From Parachlamydiales bacterium (GTDB lineage: Bacteria > Chlamydiota > Chlamydiia > Chlamydiales > Rhabdochlamydiaceae), in assembly GCA_020053915.1 (NCBI GenBank), contig JAGVMG010000049.1, positions 1 to 36,797 of the forward strand: 36,797 nt of DNA. The letters are read 5' to 3'. The position numbers and the translations under genes were made by a program. This document shows positions 27,248-35,972 of this stretch, one piece after another. The notes under the pieces are model-generated. The model did not search any database. It was given only the letters and a program-made list of their open reading frames with translations, and had not been told where the DNA came from. How positions within the stretch are numbered: the first letter of the stretch is position 1; every line of letters begins with the position of its first letter.

Positions 27248-29188
27248 TTAACCCTTCCCAGTCTTTTTGGTCTTCTTGGGTTGGGGTGCAGGAACTGGAG
27301 CGTCAGTAATATCGATCCAGATCGGAGATGCCCAAGCAATATGGCCATCTTCTTGTTCGACGCGGATATAGTAATAAGCAAATGCGGGTTTTTCACCCAC
27401 TGCACGGAATGCGATCTTAGAAAGAGCTTCTGAGTCATCGATCGCAAATTCATAGTGAGCTGTCTTAGGCTGAATCTTTTGGAAAACGGTGCCATTGCGA
27501 ATAATGGTGACCTCTTTGATTACATCCGTTCCTGCGATGTAGCCTGTGATGTGTCGGTTATAACTTAACCCGGGCTTTGCTTTTGTGTTGATTTCAGAGC
27601 CCATGAAGAAGCCCGCAATGGAAAATCCAATGATGATTCGAGGTCCTGTTGTGGCATAGCAGCTGCGGTTATACAAAGCTTGAAAGAGGGCTTCTCGCGT
27701 TTGCTCGATGGCGATGATGCCTGTGAGTCCCGGGCTGTATTGTACCTGCTCGCTCTCGTAGAATTCATTAAAAATGCCCCGATCGTCTAATCCACCAGAG
27801 ACAAAGCCGAACCGGCAATTGCTATTGAGTGCTTTTCGGATCGATCCTTTATCTGATTCAAAGACCCCTTTGCGGTCTTCGGAGCGGATAGGACGGAGGT
27901 TACCCTCTTTTTCAGTGCATTCAGAGCATCCCCATGCATTATAGATCTCGACAACACGCTCAAATTCGGGGGTGAATTCGGAAAATGTGGTTTCAAACCC
28001 TTTGGCCATAGAGAAGGAGGGGACTGAAATTAGCTCTTTAGGGTTATGACCTTTGTAGATTTTTTTCAGCGCATTTGACTTGGAGTCTTTTTTGCGCAGA
28101 ATGGGCTTGTTGTCCTTGGCGTAGATGAATTGGCGTAGGCCCTCTTCGTCTTCTTCCTCAGAATCTCCGAACCATTGCATACCTAAGAATGTCGAAAAGC
28201 GGAAGTCTTCGTTGAATTCCCCGACTTGTGTGCTGATCGATTTCCAATGTTCATTGGAGGTCTCTTCGCTGCTTTCAAAGGAGGACGTAGCGTAAAATTG
28301 GCAGTTTTTCTCATCGCGGAAATGGCGCAAGCAGGTTTCAATGTTTTCTAAAGAATCGAAACGCTCTGATTCGCCGTGCAACAGGCCCCAATACAAGCTT
28401 TTGTCGTTGTCGGGAAAGCATTTGATGGGCGCTGAGAAAAATTTGTCGCCGGACTGAAGGTTTAGAAGCTGGATTTTATAGACGCCCGGTTCATTGAAAT
28501 AGAGGTTAGGAACGTTAATGAAACCAGTTTCGGGGACAAAGAGCTTCCAATTGAGATTTTCACGTAAATGCTCGTAGCTCACTTCGACAAGTGTTCCTTC
28601 GGGAGCATTGCTAGACAGGTTGCCAAAGATGTCTTCAAAGCGAATGATCACATCGAAGCGTTTGTTTTTTGATACCATGGAGGGAGCGATGATCCGGATG
28701 TTTTTTAACACATTACCACGGACATCTAAAGTGAAGATCTCAGGTTCTCTGTAGTCACCTTTTCCTTTTGGATCGATATAGAGGTAAAAGGGGCGTCTGC
28801 GCTGGATGTGTGTCTGAGCGCGGTTTCCTTTTTTCTTTCCATCTTCATTTTTACTATCAGGAGAACCCATAAAGATTGCGAGGGTATCACCCGCTTTAAC
28901 CTCAGAGGGAAGCGTAAATTCGAAGGAGGGGGTTATCTGCTCGTCCACTTCGAGAAGCTTTGCATAGACAGGTTTGCCATCGGGCAGCTCCGCCCAGATT
29001 AAATTTGTTTTTTCCTTGGGATTGACTTGGGGGCATTCCCAATCGACGTCGCGTCCTCGAGAGAGGAGATCGAATTTCAGTCGTGTTCCCTTTGGAAGAG
29101 AAGAAGAAGTTGTGTAGGAAAACTTCCAAGTAGAAACAGCTCCCGCAAGAGCCATGTTTGGCTCGCAATAACAAATCGATCGTCGCAT
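27248..29188 (-). CDS. DUF3604-family protein with altered metal site
   Basis: 646 residues. The C-terminal two thirds follow the DUF3604 (PHP-like) order: YWGLLHGES (266-274), FLGMQWFG (334-341), a VEIYNAWG segment (413-420), GFVSGGLDDRG (461-471) and RSCYATTGPRI (508-518), the last very typical. From memory of the family, GDLHxHT and SDGH-type metal ligands are expected at the first and fourth of these; here Asp and one His are replaced, so catalysis is doubtful. The N-terminal 250 residues form beta-rich domains and the C-terminus ends in a Pro/Lys tail. AGGG lies 7 bases before the ATG. No signal peptide. It may be a pseudoenzyme of unknown role. Confidence 0.75.
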   Translation of the reverse strand: MRRSICYCEPNMALAGAVSTWKFSYTTSSSLPKGTRLKFDLLSRGRDVDWECPQVNPKEKTNLIWAELPDGKPVYAKLLEVDEQITPSFEFTLPSEVKAGDTLAIFMGSPDSKNEDGKKKGNRAQTHIQRRRPFYLYIDPKGKGDYREPEIFTLDVRGNVLKNIRIIAPSMVSKNKRFDVIIRFEDIFGNLSSNAPEGTLVEVSYEHLRENLNWKLFVPETGFINVPNLYFNEPGVYKIQLLNLQSGDKFFSAPIKCFPDNDKSLYWGLLHGESERFDSLENIETCLRHFRDEKNCQFYATSSFESSEETSNEHWKSISTQVGEFNEDFRFSTFLGMQWFGDSEEEDEEGLRQFIYAKDNKPILRKKDSKSNALKKIYKGHNPKELISVPSFSMAKGFETTFSEFTPEFERVVEIYNAWGCSECTEKEGNLRPIRSEDRKGVFESDKGSIRKALNSNCRFGFVSGGLDDRGIFNEFYESEQVQYSPGLTGIIAIEQTREALFQALYNRSCYATTGPRIIIGFSIAGFFMGSEINTKAKPGLSYNRHITGYIAGTDVIKEVTIIRNGTVFQKIQPKTAHYEFAIDDSEALSKIAFRAVGEKPAFAYYYIRVEQEDGHIAWASPIWIDITDAPVPAPQPKKTKKTGKG

Positions 29189-29424
29189 GAAAATACCCTA
29201 ATAATAGAACTCCGGTAAGGACATTTTGCCTGAAGAGGAGTTTCTTTGGCAAGCGGTTTTGGGGATGATCGCTCCTCAATGAGACAGCTTTTGTTATGTA
29301 CTAGCAGTGAAGGGCTCGTTTTAGTGTTTTTTTTATTTGCAAAAAAATAGTGATAGATTCAAAATTCCTGCTTTATAGATGACGCCTTTAACGTTTCACA
29401 GGATCTTTAACCGTGAGGTTTATG

Positions 29425-29775
29425 ATGAGAAAATTGTTCGTTCGGCTATTTACACTGTGTGTGTTGTTTTCACAGACAACGGGAGCTTTTGCTGCTTCCG
29501 AGCACTATTCGGAAGAAACTAACTCTTTTCGTTGTTGTGGAAAAATCTATGTCGCACCAGAGCAAGTGGCGATGTCGGCAGAGGGAATTTTCGTGAAGTT
29601 TGAAGATAAATGGTTTCAAACAGAGTCTCTATTTTCCGATCATCGTGGGGTGTTCGTTCAAAACTTAAGATCGAGCGATGACGGGTGTTCTTCACCTTAC
29701 ATTGTATGCCGCAATTGCAAGCGGTGCGTCCATGAGATATTCGATATTTGCCCCTATTGCCGCAAGCCGACATAA
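29425..29775 (+). CDS. Exported zinc-ribbon-like protein
   Basis: 116 residues, family not recognised. Residues 1-24 are a signal peptide (basic start, hydrophobic core, cleavage near AFA-A). The C-terminal end has CRNC (95-98), Cys101 and CPYC (109-112), the spacing of a zinc ribbon; CC at 37-38 adds two more cysteines. In an exported protein these could also form disulfides. GAGG lies 6 bases before this ATG; ATG 29422 and GTG 29413 are alternatives. It lies 20 bases upstream of the next gene and probably shares its transcript. Confidence 0.7.
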   Translation: MRKLFVRLFTLCVLFSQTTGAFAASEHYSEETNSFRCCGKIYVAPEQVAMSAEGIFVKFEDKWFQTESLFSDHRGVFVQNLRSSDDGCSSPYIVCRNCKRCVHEIFDICPYCRKPT

Positions 29776-29795
29776 TTTGGAAATAAGTCTAGTCT

Positions 29796-30716
29796 ATGAT
29801 TTGCAGTGTCAAAATGACAAAATGTGCGGCATGGGTTTTACTAATCCTATGCTGTATTGCTTGCTGTCTTTATTTTTTGCCCAGGGGGCATTCGAAAAAT
29901 TTCATAAAAAATAAGATCGAAGCGATTCCTGTGACCGATCGTTTGGCAATCGATACATTTTTTCGAATCTTTCTTCTTAAAAGCGCAGGGGCCTACACTC
30001 TCTTTTCAGATAAACCCATGACCTTTGATTCCTATTTTGATCCTTTTGCAGGGGAGTGGACTTCTTTGTGCCGAAGATCTTACTTGGAAAACATGCAATT
30101 GAGAAAGGGATGGGAAGCCTGGGAAAAATATCAGCATCTCTTTCCGTCTCATCAATTTCTTCTTCAATCTAGGCGTCTTAACTCGAATCAAGTGGAACTT
30201 GTTCTCATCCACAAGAAGCATGTGATTCAGATCATGAAGCAGCACTTAAGCGATTTTCAGAAGGTCATGGGTGAGAAAATCACTCCTCTTGAATTGTTAA
30301 GTAGGTATCAGAAGGGGGATGTCGCTCTCTTCGATCTTTTAAAAGAGCATCACGGGTTGCTGGGGATTTTGCTCGGGTTTGGAAAGCGGAATGCTTGGCT
30401 CTATCAAAAGCGGGAACGCATTAGCGAAGATTTTTATCCATTTACTCTAAAAACACATCCTTACCCTTCGCCAGGTTTTAAAACTCTTGCTGAAGAGCGC
30501 GCCTATTATCAAAACACCTTAACAGGTGCATTTACGCATGAAAATAGTCGAAAGTGTTTTAAATTTTTGTACGTGCCTGGATTTGTCGCTGATCCGGAGA
30601 GTACGGAAACGCAGGAGCTACAAAAGAAATACCTGCAGCAACGAAGTTTTATTCACGCGATCTACAGTCATGGAAATTTTCTCGAAACGACCTTGAAACG
30701 ACTTAGTGGGGAGTGA
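29796..30716 (+). CDS. Unknown membrane-anchored or lipid-anchored protein
   Basis: 306 residues, not recognised. Residues about 10-29 (CAAWVLLILCCIACCLYFLP) form a single Cys-rich hydrophobic segment that could be a signal anchor or a lipoprotein signal. The rest is helical, aromatic and basic, with no repeats. The start is uncertain: ATG 29796 has no good ribosome binding site, and ATG 29814 is a second option. Its last 14 bases overlap the end of the convergent CBS-domain gene. It probably forms a pair with the upstream zinc-ribbon-like gene. Confidence 0.7.
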   Translation: MICSVKMTKCAAWVLLILCCIACCLYFLPRGHSKNFIKNKIEAIPVTDRLAIDTFFRIFLLKSAGAYTLFSDKPMTFDSYFDPFAGEWTSLCRRSYLENMQLRKGWEAWEKYQHLFPSHQFLLQSRRLNSNQVELVLIHKKHVIQIMKQHLSDFQKVMGEKITPLELLSRYQKGDVALFDLLKEHHGLLGILLGFGKRNAWLYQKRERISEDFYPFTLKTHPYPSPGFKTLAEERAYYQNTLTGAFTHENSRKCFKFLYVPGFVADPESTETQELQKKYLQQRSFIHAIYSHGNFLETTLKRLSGE

Positions 30717-32010
30717 TGCGGATTTTTTCGACAGCGCGCTCGCTGGAGCTGACAACTTCTAGATCAAAGTCGTCGTGATGGATCCTCCACCCTTTGGCGG
30801 GGATAGCGCCAGCGCGATGGTAAATGTAGCCTCCGATCGTATCGTATTCTGGGCCGAAGGGGATTTTCACCCCGAGCTCTTCTTGAATGTCGATAATCGA
30901 CATCTTGGAATCGACAATCCAGCCGCCACCGGGCACAGAAGAAAATAATTCGACTTGGCCGATGTCGTATTCATCGGCAATTTCACCGACGAGCTCTTCT
31001 AAAATGTCTTCGATTGTGACGATCCCTTCTGTTCCTCCCCATTCATCGACGACGATGGCTAAGTGGATTTGTTTACTGCGAAACTCTTGAAGCAAGTGGG
31101 AAATCTTTTTTGTCTCGGGGGCGTAAAGAACAGGTTTTAGAAGTGTTTCGATTTTTTGTTGAAATTGTCTTTGATCGATGTAGACCTTGAGGAGGTCTTT
31201 GTAAAGAAGCACGCCGATGATATTGTCGACGCTGTCTTTGTAGATAGGGATCCGGCTATAGCCTTCCTTCAAGAAGTTCTGCGCGGCCTCTTCTAAGGTG
31301 TCTTCAGCGGAAAGGCTAAAAATATTGATGCGGGGCACCATCACCTCACGCGCAATACGTTCTTTAAATGAAACAACGGAGAGGATCAGCTTCTGTTCAT
31401 TCGAGTCTAAATAATTGCCCAGTTCGCTTTCTTGCAGAAGCTCGTGGACTTTGTCTCGGATTCGGAAGTTGGGTTTCAGAGTTTTGTCTTGGGGGCTCTT
31501 AGGAAAGAGGAGTTTGAGAATTTTGAATGCAGGAGCTGTGATCGGCGTGCTTAAGACAAGTAAGAGGGAAGAGAAAGGGGCGTACAAACGGAAGGCAGAA
31601 AGGGGTTTAATTTGGCTAAATAGAGAGAAAAGACAATCGGTCAGAAGAGAGATGAGAAGAATTAAAAGTCCTAACAGCAACGTGATGGGAAGATCGATCT
31701 TTACTGCGCCAGCTTGTGACACTGTAAATGCGTGGGCCCAAGGCGTAAGTTCGATTAGGGTTAAAAACGCGAAAAGGGCAAATCCAATTCTCAAGAGATA
31801 TTTCGTGAGACCAAAGCAAAAAAGAAGCTCTTTCCAGATCTGCTTTCCAAACAGGCCAGATAGGATGTGGCGGTAGAAAAAAGGAGAGTTCGTTTCTTTC
31901 AGCATCTCTTCTGCTTGGAGTTTTCCGAGGCGATGCAGGGCATTGCTGGTTCCAGACAAAAGGCTTGCGGAGATCAGGAAAAGGAGCGCTAAGAGCGCAG
32001 ATTCTGTCAT
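30703..32010 (-). CDS. CNNM/CorC-type CBS-domain membrane protein
   Basis: 435 residues of the 'hemolysin C / CorC' family (UPF0053), linked to Mg2+ or Co2+ handling at the inner membrane. It has a DUF21 membrane domain (about 1-170, four hydrophobic segments), a CBS pair (about 205-330, with [11 protein letters not shown] and [29 protein letters not shown]), and a C-terminal CorC_HlyC domain (345-432, [17 protein letters not shown]). Toxin activity is not expected. It is the last gene of the operon with ybeY, the order known from Chlamydia. Confidence 0.92.
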   Translation of the reverse strand: MTESALLALLFLISASLLSGTSNALHRLGKLQAEEMLKETNSPFFYRHILSGLFGKQIWKELLFCFGLTKYLLRIGFALFAFLTLIELTPWAHAFTVSQAGAVKIDLPITLLLGLLILLISLLTDCLFSLFSQIKPLSAFRLYAPFSSLLLVLSTPITAPAFKILKLLFPKSPQDKTLKPNFRIRDKVHELLQESELGNYLDSNEQKLILSVVSFKERIAREVMVPRINIFSLSAEDTLEEAAQNFLKEGYSRIPIYKDSVDNIIGVLLYKDLLKVYIDQRQFQQKIETLLKPVLYAPETKKISHLLQEFRSKQIHLAIVVDEWGGTEGIVTIEDILEELVGEIADEYDIGQVELFSSVPGGGWIVDSKMSIIDIQEELGVKIPFGPEYDTIGGYIYHRAGAIPAKGWRIHHDDFDLEVVSSSERAVEKIRITPH

Positions 32011-32037
32011 TAAAATGAACCTAAAGGTTTATCTTCT

Positions 32038-32505
32038 TCATAGCGGTTGGGGGTGTTTTAGTAAAGCTCCCTGTGCACTCAAAAGCTTTAGGCATCTGTT
32101 TTCTTGAGCGCGCATTTTGCGTTTTTCTGCAGGTTGCAGGTCGTCATAGCCGAGAAGATGTAGGATTCCGTGGATCACATAACGAGAAGCTTCTTCGTAA
32201 GGGTCCAGGGCGTGCTCTTTAGCATATGCGATGGCGACTTTAGGACAGACAAACACTTCTCCTAAAACCGAGTAGGTCGTTCGTTTGGGATCAGAAGAGG
32301 AAAGGGGAAAGCTGATGCAATCTGTGGAGGTGGGATCATTAAAAAAATCGAGATGCAATTTTTTCATCCTGCGGTCAGAAATAAAATGGAGCGTGAGCTC
32401 ATCGCTTTCGATGTTAAGAATGGCTGATAAACAAGAGATCAACCGTTTCACAGAATGTTGTGAAATCGGGAGATCTCTTTGTTGATTGTAAAGGGTAACC
32501 TTCAC
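32038..32505 (-). CDS. ybeY: Endoribonuclease YbeY
   Basis: Metal-dependent RNase for 16S rRNA maturation and ribosome quality control. 155 residues. The metal motif reads HGILHLLGYDD (112-122): His112 and His116 are intact, and the third ligand, usually His, is Asp122. The TDCISFP segment (61-67) matches the family's TDVLSFP. The start codon is GTG with no clear ribosome binding site, 15 bases after the small basic protein gene, so coupling is likely. Function follows from the family. Confidence 0.93.
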   Translation of the reverse strand: MKVTLYNQQRDLPISQHSVKRLISCLSAILNIESDELTLHFISDRRMKKLHLDFFNDPTSTDCISFPLSSSDPKRTTYSVLGEVFVCPKVAIAYAKEHALDPYEEASRYVIHGILHLLGYDDLQPAEKRKMRAQENRCLKLLSAQGALLKHPQPL

Positions 32506-32520
32506 GAAGATAATGAGGAA

Positions 32521-32682
32521 TTAAGGAGCAATGGGAGTCTTAGGAAGATTGGTCACACGGCTGTTTTCACCGTCTTTCCATTTTCCAAGCTTGCGGAGAA
32601 CGTCGATACGCTCAAAGCGCTTCAAGACATTCCGCTTTTTCCCACCCTTATTCGACTTGCCGTAACTGGGATGTCTGGACAT
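32521..32682 (-). CDS. Small basic protein of the Verrucomicrobia/Chlamydiae type
   Basis: 53 residues, start MSRHPSYGKSNKGGKKRNVL and a middle reading KRFERIDVLRKLGKWKDG, ending NLPKTPIAP. I recognise this as the conserved very small, basic protein shared by Chlamydiae and Verrucomicrobia (TIGRFAM 'small basic protein'), thought to relate to the ribosome because of charge and size. AAGGA lies 10 bases upstream. It sits between a second tiny basic protein gene and ybeY, a ribosome factor, which strengthens the ribosome link. This gene is below usual length cutoffs and easily missed. Confidence 0.85.
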   Translation of the reverse strand: MSRHPSYGKSNKGGKKRNVLKRFERIDVLRKLGKWKDGENSRVTNLPKTPIAP

Positions 32683-32702
32683 AGGTAAATAATCCTTTTA
32701 AT

Positions 32703-32876
32703 TTACTTGATTTTCGGGATGAAGCTAAGGTGAGCAAGGTTGCCTTCGATAGCATTCGCATGCTCTTTAAACCCTTTAGGAAGAGCATCTTTTTTAGGAC
32801 CTGATTTAGGCGAGGGAGGTCTCGGGCGGCGGTGAGACTTAGCTCTCCGTTCTTCTTGTTTACTAATGCGAACCAT
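32703..32876 (-). CDS. Small basic Arg/Lys/Pro-rich protein
   Basis: 57 residues, start MVRISKQEERRAKSHRRPRP, ending AHLSFIPKIK. Highly basic and probably disordered in the first half. I chose the ATG at 32876 because AGGAG lies 7 bases upstream; a longer frame from 32942 has no such site and would include the promoter. First gene of an operon with the small basic protein, ybeY and the CBS-domain gene. A nucleic-acid or ribosome partner is plausible. Confidence 0.75.
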   Translation of the reverse strand: MVRISKQEERRAKSHRRPRPPSPKSGPKKDALPKGFKEHANAIEGNLAHLSFIPKIK

Positions 32877-32913
32877 GTGAGTACTCCTAGAGAACTTTGA
32901 ATTGAATGGATTT

Positions 32914-32942
32914 AGTATAGATGTACACCTAAATAATCTCAA
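32914..32942 (-). promoter_or_regulatory. Strong promoter for the small-protein/ybeY operon
   Basis: On the minus strand TTGAGA (32937-32942), a 17-base spacer and TATACT (32914-32919), 37 bases before the first start codon. It is one of the best sigma-70 matches here and implies high expression of the tiny basic proteins. Confidence 0.75.
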
Positions 32943-33139
32943 GAATCGTTTTTTGCCAACGCAAACAACTTCATTTTTTTGACTTCGAAAGAGGTTGCAG
33001 TTGCTCTTTCTTGATTAAAATAATTAGTTTAATCTCTTATTTTCTAAATAAATTATTTGATATTTTGTTTAATTTAGCTTTGTGTTAAAATTGCCTCTAA
33101 ACTTAAGTAACTTTTTATTTATTCAATTATAGGTTTGTT

Positions 33140-34573
33140 ATGTCATGTTTTAGTTTTCTACCTGGTTCCTCGATTTTACTTTTAAGTCAAGAATCAAAGA
33201 TTAAGTATCTCGAATGCAATTTGGGTGTACGGTATAACCGGACCCAAGGGTGCATGCGTTTTCATTTTGATACAATTCCTGAGCATGTAAAAACTAGAGC
33301 TGATCTTTTGCTCCATCGTATCATGGGGGCTTCCGATTCAGAACAGACTCCAAGTCGCTCTATGGCGTCTGCACAGATTATTGAAGAAGGGACTAATTTA
33401 TTTGAGGTTGCTCAAGCTGTGGCAAGACAATCCCTGTTTGTATCTTGCCGAGAAGCGGACCTTCTTGCTGAGATGATGTCAGCAAAACTTGGGCTTAAGG
33501 TATGTGTAAATAAGGAGCCGAATAGAGAAGCGGAGCGCTTGCGCCAGGAAGCTGAAAATGCTAGGAGAGGGGCCCTGATGGGCGAGAAGATTGCGAAGGC
33601 AATGGCAGATGCGATTGCGAAGGCTATGGGTTTACCCGAAATTGAAGAACCTGTGGAACCTGAAATTTCTCCGACAGCATCTTCCGTACAGGAGCCTGTT
33701 GAATTGACAGAGGATGAGCGGTTTGTTGTCACAAGCATCGATATCCGTACTATTGAAGTCTTTCGTGAGGCTATAGCCCTTCTAAGAGAAGCGGGATATC
33801 TATCTAGTGAAGAGGGACTGGCGTTAAGTCAGCACCCATTGGCTGCTAAAATTGATGAACAGATTGTTTCTCAACGCACCCTTTCTTACACTCTTTCTCC
33901 CACCCAAAGAGAGGTGCTAAGAGGATTTTTTCGCCCCCATATTACAGAAATCATGGAGCGTTGCAGTCAATTCGAGACTGCGGACCAGCTTTTAGGACAC
34001 GTAAAGAGTTGGGCTCGTTTTGACGGGGTATTGAATCCGCGCGCGATTGCTTTTGCCGCGCTCGTTTCTTCTGCTTCTGGTAGTCCTGATACTTTTGTTG
34101 GCGAACAATTTGGAGGTCTTAGGGAATTGCGTGATGATGTAGCGAAGCTCAATACTATTTACGGTGGTTATACAGGTCAGGAAGAGTTACTTAAAGAACA
34201 GGGAATACCAGTTCCCAGTTTGGAAAACCAACGTTTGGCACTGTTTGAACTTTTTGAAGAGATGCTCACTGAGAAATTTGGCGAGGAAGATTTGTCAGAT
34301 TTACCCGTTGGTCTAGACCCGTTTCTTGTTAGAGAGGTGCGTAAACAATTATTTGTTGCGGGTCATTCTCTAGAAGTTCTTACTTTTTCAGCTAGAATGA
34401 CGATCGCCCCTTTTAAAAGAACGGTTGAAGCAATTCAAGGGAATTATTCGTTTTGGACATGGCACTTCAATGAAGAAGAAAATACTAAGATTCGAACATC
34501 GATCCATTCGATTGTTCAAAGGGCTCGTGAAAAAGTTGAGTCTGACGAGTCTAGAGCTGCAAGCTCTGTCTAG
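33140..34573 (+). CDS. Unknown 477-residue protein
   Basis: Not recognised. Residues 125-165 are a charged Ala-rich helix likely to form a coiled coil (EAERLRQEAENARRG), followed by a Pro/Glu linker (165-190) and a helical C-terminal domain (about 190-465). There is no signal peptide or membrane segment. The N-terminus (SFLPGSSILLLSQ) is Ser/Leu-rich, which is compatible with type III secretion but not diagnostic. The ribosome binding site is weak (TAGG), in an AT-rich 263-base gap, and a terminator follows. A monocistronic, lineage-specific gene is likely; an effector role is only speculation. Confidence 0.72.
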   Translation: MSCFSFLPGSSILLLSQESKIKYLECNLGVRYNRTQGCMRFHFDTIPEHVKTRADLLLHRIMGASDSEQTPSRSMASAQIIEEGTNLFEVAQAVARQSLFVSCREADLLAEMMSAKLGLKVCVNKEPNREAERLRQEAENARRGALMGEKIAKAMADAIAKAMGLPEIEEPVEPEISPTASSVQEPVELTEDERFVVTSIDIRTIEVFREAIALLREAGYLSSEEGLALSQHPLAAKIDEQIVSQRTLSYTLSPTQREVLRGFFRPHITEIMERCSQFETADQLLGHVKSWARFDGVLNPRAIAFAALVSSASGSPDTFVGEQFGGLRELRDDVAKLNTIYGGYTGQEELLKEQGIPVPSLENQRLALFELFEEMLTEKFGEEDLSDLPVGLDPFLVREVRKQLFVAGHSLEVLTFSARMTIAPFKRTVEAIQGNYSFWTWHFNEEENTKIRTSIHSIVQRAREKVESDESRAASSV

Positions 34574-34586
34574 ATCATCTGTTTCT

Positions 34587-34622
34587 AATGGATCCCAAAA
34601 GGTGGGATCCATTTCTATTGTT
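34587..34622 (+). terminator. Terminator between the 477-residue gene and the DUF502 pair
   Basis: AATGGATCCC pairs with GGGATCCATT (10 bp, loop of seven), then TCTATTGTTTTT. It lies between convergent genes. Confidence 0.65.
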
Positions 34623-35271
34623 TTTCCTTAGATTCTTCTGGCTTTGCCTCTCCGGGATGGATCACGCCGCAGGAGATCAAAAACTTGAAAGCATCCTCGA
34701 CGGAGACGTCGACGGGTACGACCATTTTTTTCGGAGTGAGAAGGACGTAGCCCGACATGGGGTGAGGGGCGGTGGGCACAAATACAGCGATTTCGGTGCC
34801 TGTTTTTTCTCTAAAGCGGGCGGGGATATCCCCTGTGACAAAACCGATCGAGTAGGTGTCCTGATGAGGGAAAGGAATGAGGACAGTTTCTCTAAATGTT
34901 TTTTTTGTATCGGAAAACATCGCTTTCGTGATGTCGTGGCTCAAGCGGTAGATCGTGCGCACGAGGGGAATGCGGGAAAAGATTTTGTCGGTAAGATTTA
35001 AAAATAAATTGAGAAAGAGCTTTCGGCCAAAAAAGCCGAGGAGAAAGATCACCACCATCAGGAGAATAAATGCGAGGATCCGGCTTAAAAAGCCGACTAA
35101 TGTATTGTGGAGCTCGAGGCTTAATCCCCAACTTTTTTCAAGACTTAAGATCCACGATTCGGTGAGACCTGACACAGGCTCTGTAAAGAGATTAAATAAC
35201 CAAAGGGCAATGATGAGTGTTAGCGCGATAGGAAGAAGCGTGATAAAACCTGTGAAAAAATATTTTTTCAT
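34615..35271 (-). CDS. DUF502 membrane protein, copy 2
   Basis: 218 residues. Two N-terminal hydrophobic segments (about 4-30 and 62-88) flank a short loop, followed by the DUF502 core: RIPLVRTIYRLSHDITKAM, TVLIPFPHQDTYSIGFVTG, FVPTAPHPMSGYVLLTPK and the final ISCGVIHPG. Function of the family is unknown; the topology suggests an inner-membrane protein with a cytosolic tail. GGAG lies 5 bases before ATG, and the start overlaps the stop of copy 1 by ATGA. A frame open further upstream has no ribosome binding site. It is a diverged tandem paralogue of its neighbour. Confidence 0.85.
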   Translation of the reverse strand: MKKYFFTGFITLLPIALTLIIALWLFNLFTEPVSGLTESWILSLEKSWGLSLELHNTLVGFLSRILAFILLMVVIFLLGFFGRKLFLNLFLNLTDKIFSRIPLVRTIYRLSHDITKAMFSDTKKTFRETVLIPFPHQDTYSIGFVTGDIPARFREKTGTEIAVFVPTAPHPMSGYVLLTPKKMVVPVDVSVEDAFKFLISCGVIHPGEAKPEESKEKQ

Positions 35272-35927
35272 GAGTGCTCCGCAGGAACAGGGGCTGGCCC
35301 ATCGGGTATGATCACTCCGCAAGAAACAATGTACTTGATTGCGTCCTCGGGTTTCATATCGACGTGGATTAGCTCGTCCTTTTTAAACATGAGAAGAAAG
35401 CCTGTCGTTGGATTTGGCGTTGTGGGGATCAGTACGGAGATCAAGTCTTGATCGGTCGCTCGACAGCAAGAAGGAGGGGATTCGCGCGCGATCAGTCCCA
35501 ATACATAAACTCCGGGGCGGGGAAACGGCACCATGACGACCTGTTTGAAGGAGTTTTTGTCGGAGACAAACAGTGTTTTAATGATGTCTTGGGTCGTTTT
35601 ATAGACCGTGTTGACAATGGGAACTTTGTGCAGGATCTTATCACCTATTTTGAATAAGGAATGAATGAGGAACCAGCGAGCGACCATGCCAAGAACGACC
35701 GTCAAAAGGAAGAGAAGGATTAAAATGATCAGCTGACTTCCGTGGCGGATCAATTGATCCGGAGAGAGAAAGAGAAATCCTTTATTCAAAATTCCCAACT
35801 CTTTAAGAGCACTCGAAACCATGCCAACAAACGGCTGTGTTAAGAAGTTAATAAGAAAAACCAAAACCATGATCGTAACGACAAGGGGCAGAAGAATGAC
35901 AAGGCCTGTGATAAAATGCTTTTTCAT
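35268..35927 (-). CDS. DUF502 membrane protein, copy 1
   Basis: 219 residues with the same plan as the next gene: two hydrophobic regions (about 4-30 and 65-92), then KVPIVNTVYKTTQDIIKTLF, VVMVPFPRPGVYVLGLIA, LIPTTPNPTTGFLLMF and ISCGVIIPDG. The start has AGGAA 7 bases upstream. Around its start the bases AGCACTCATGAAAAA are identical to those around the start of copy 2, a trace of tandem duplication. It lies 46 bases beyond the interrupted mpg gene on the same strand. Confidence 0.85.
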   Translation of the reverse strand: MKKHFITGLVILLPLVVTIMVLVFLINFLTQPFVGMVSSALKELGILNKGFLFLSPDQLIRHGSQLIILILLFLLTVVLGMVARWFLIHSLFKIGDKILHKVPIVNTVYKTTQDIIKTLFVSDKNSFKQVVMVPFPRPGVYVLGLIARESPPSCCRATDQDLISVLIPTTPNPTTGFLLMFKKDELIHVDMKPEDAIKYIVSCGVIIPDGPAPVPAEHS

Positions 35928-35972
35928 GAGTGCTTCCTAAAGATGTACTGTCTATTTTACTTTATAGCGGTT

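Noticed and set aside
32943-33139. Promoter for the 477-residue gene
   Set aside because: The gap is so AT-rich that many weak boxes appear (for example TTGATA at 33057); none stands out with a proper -10 partner.
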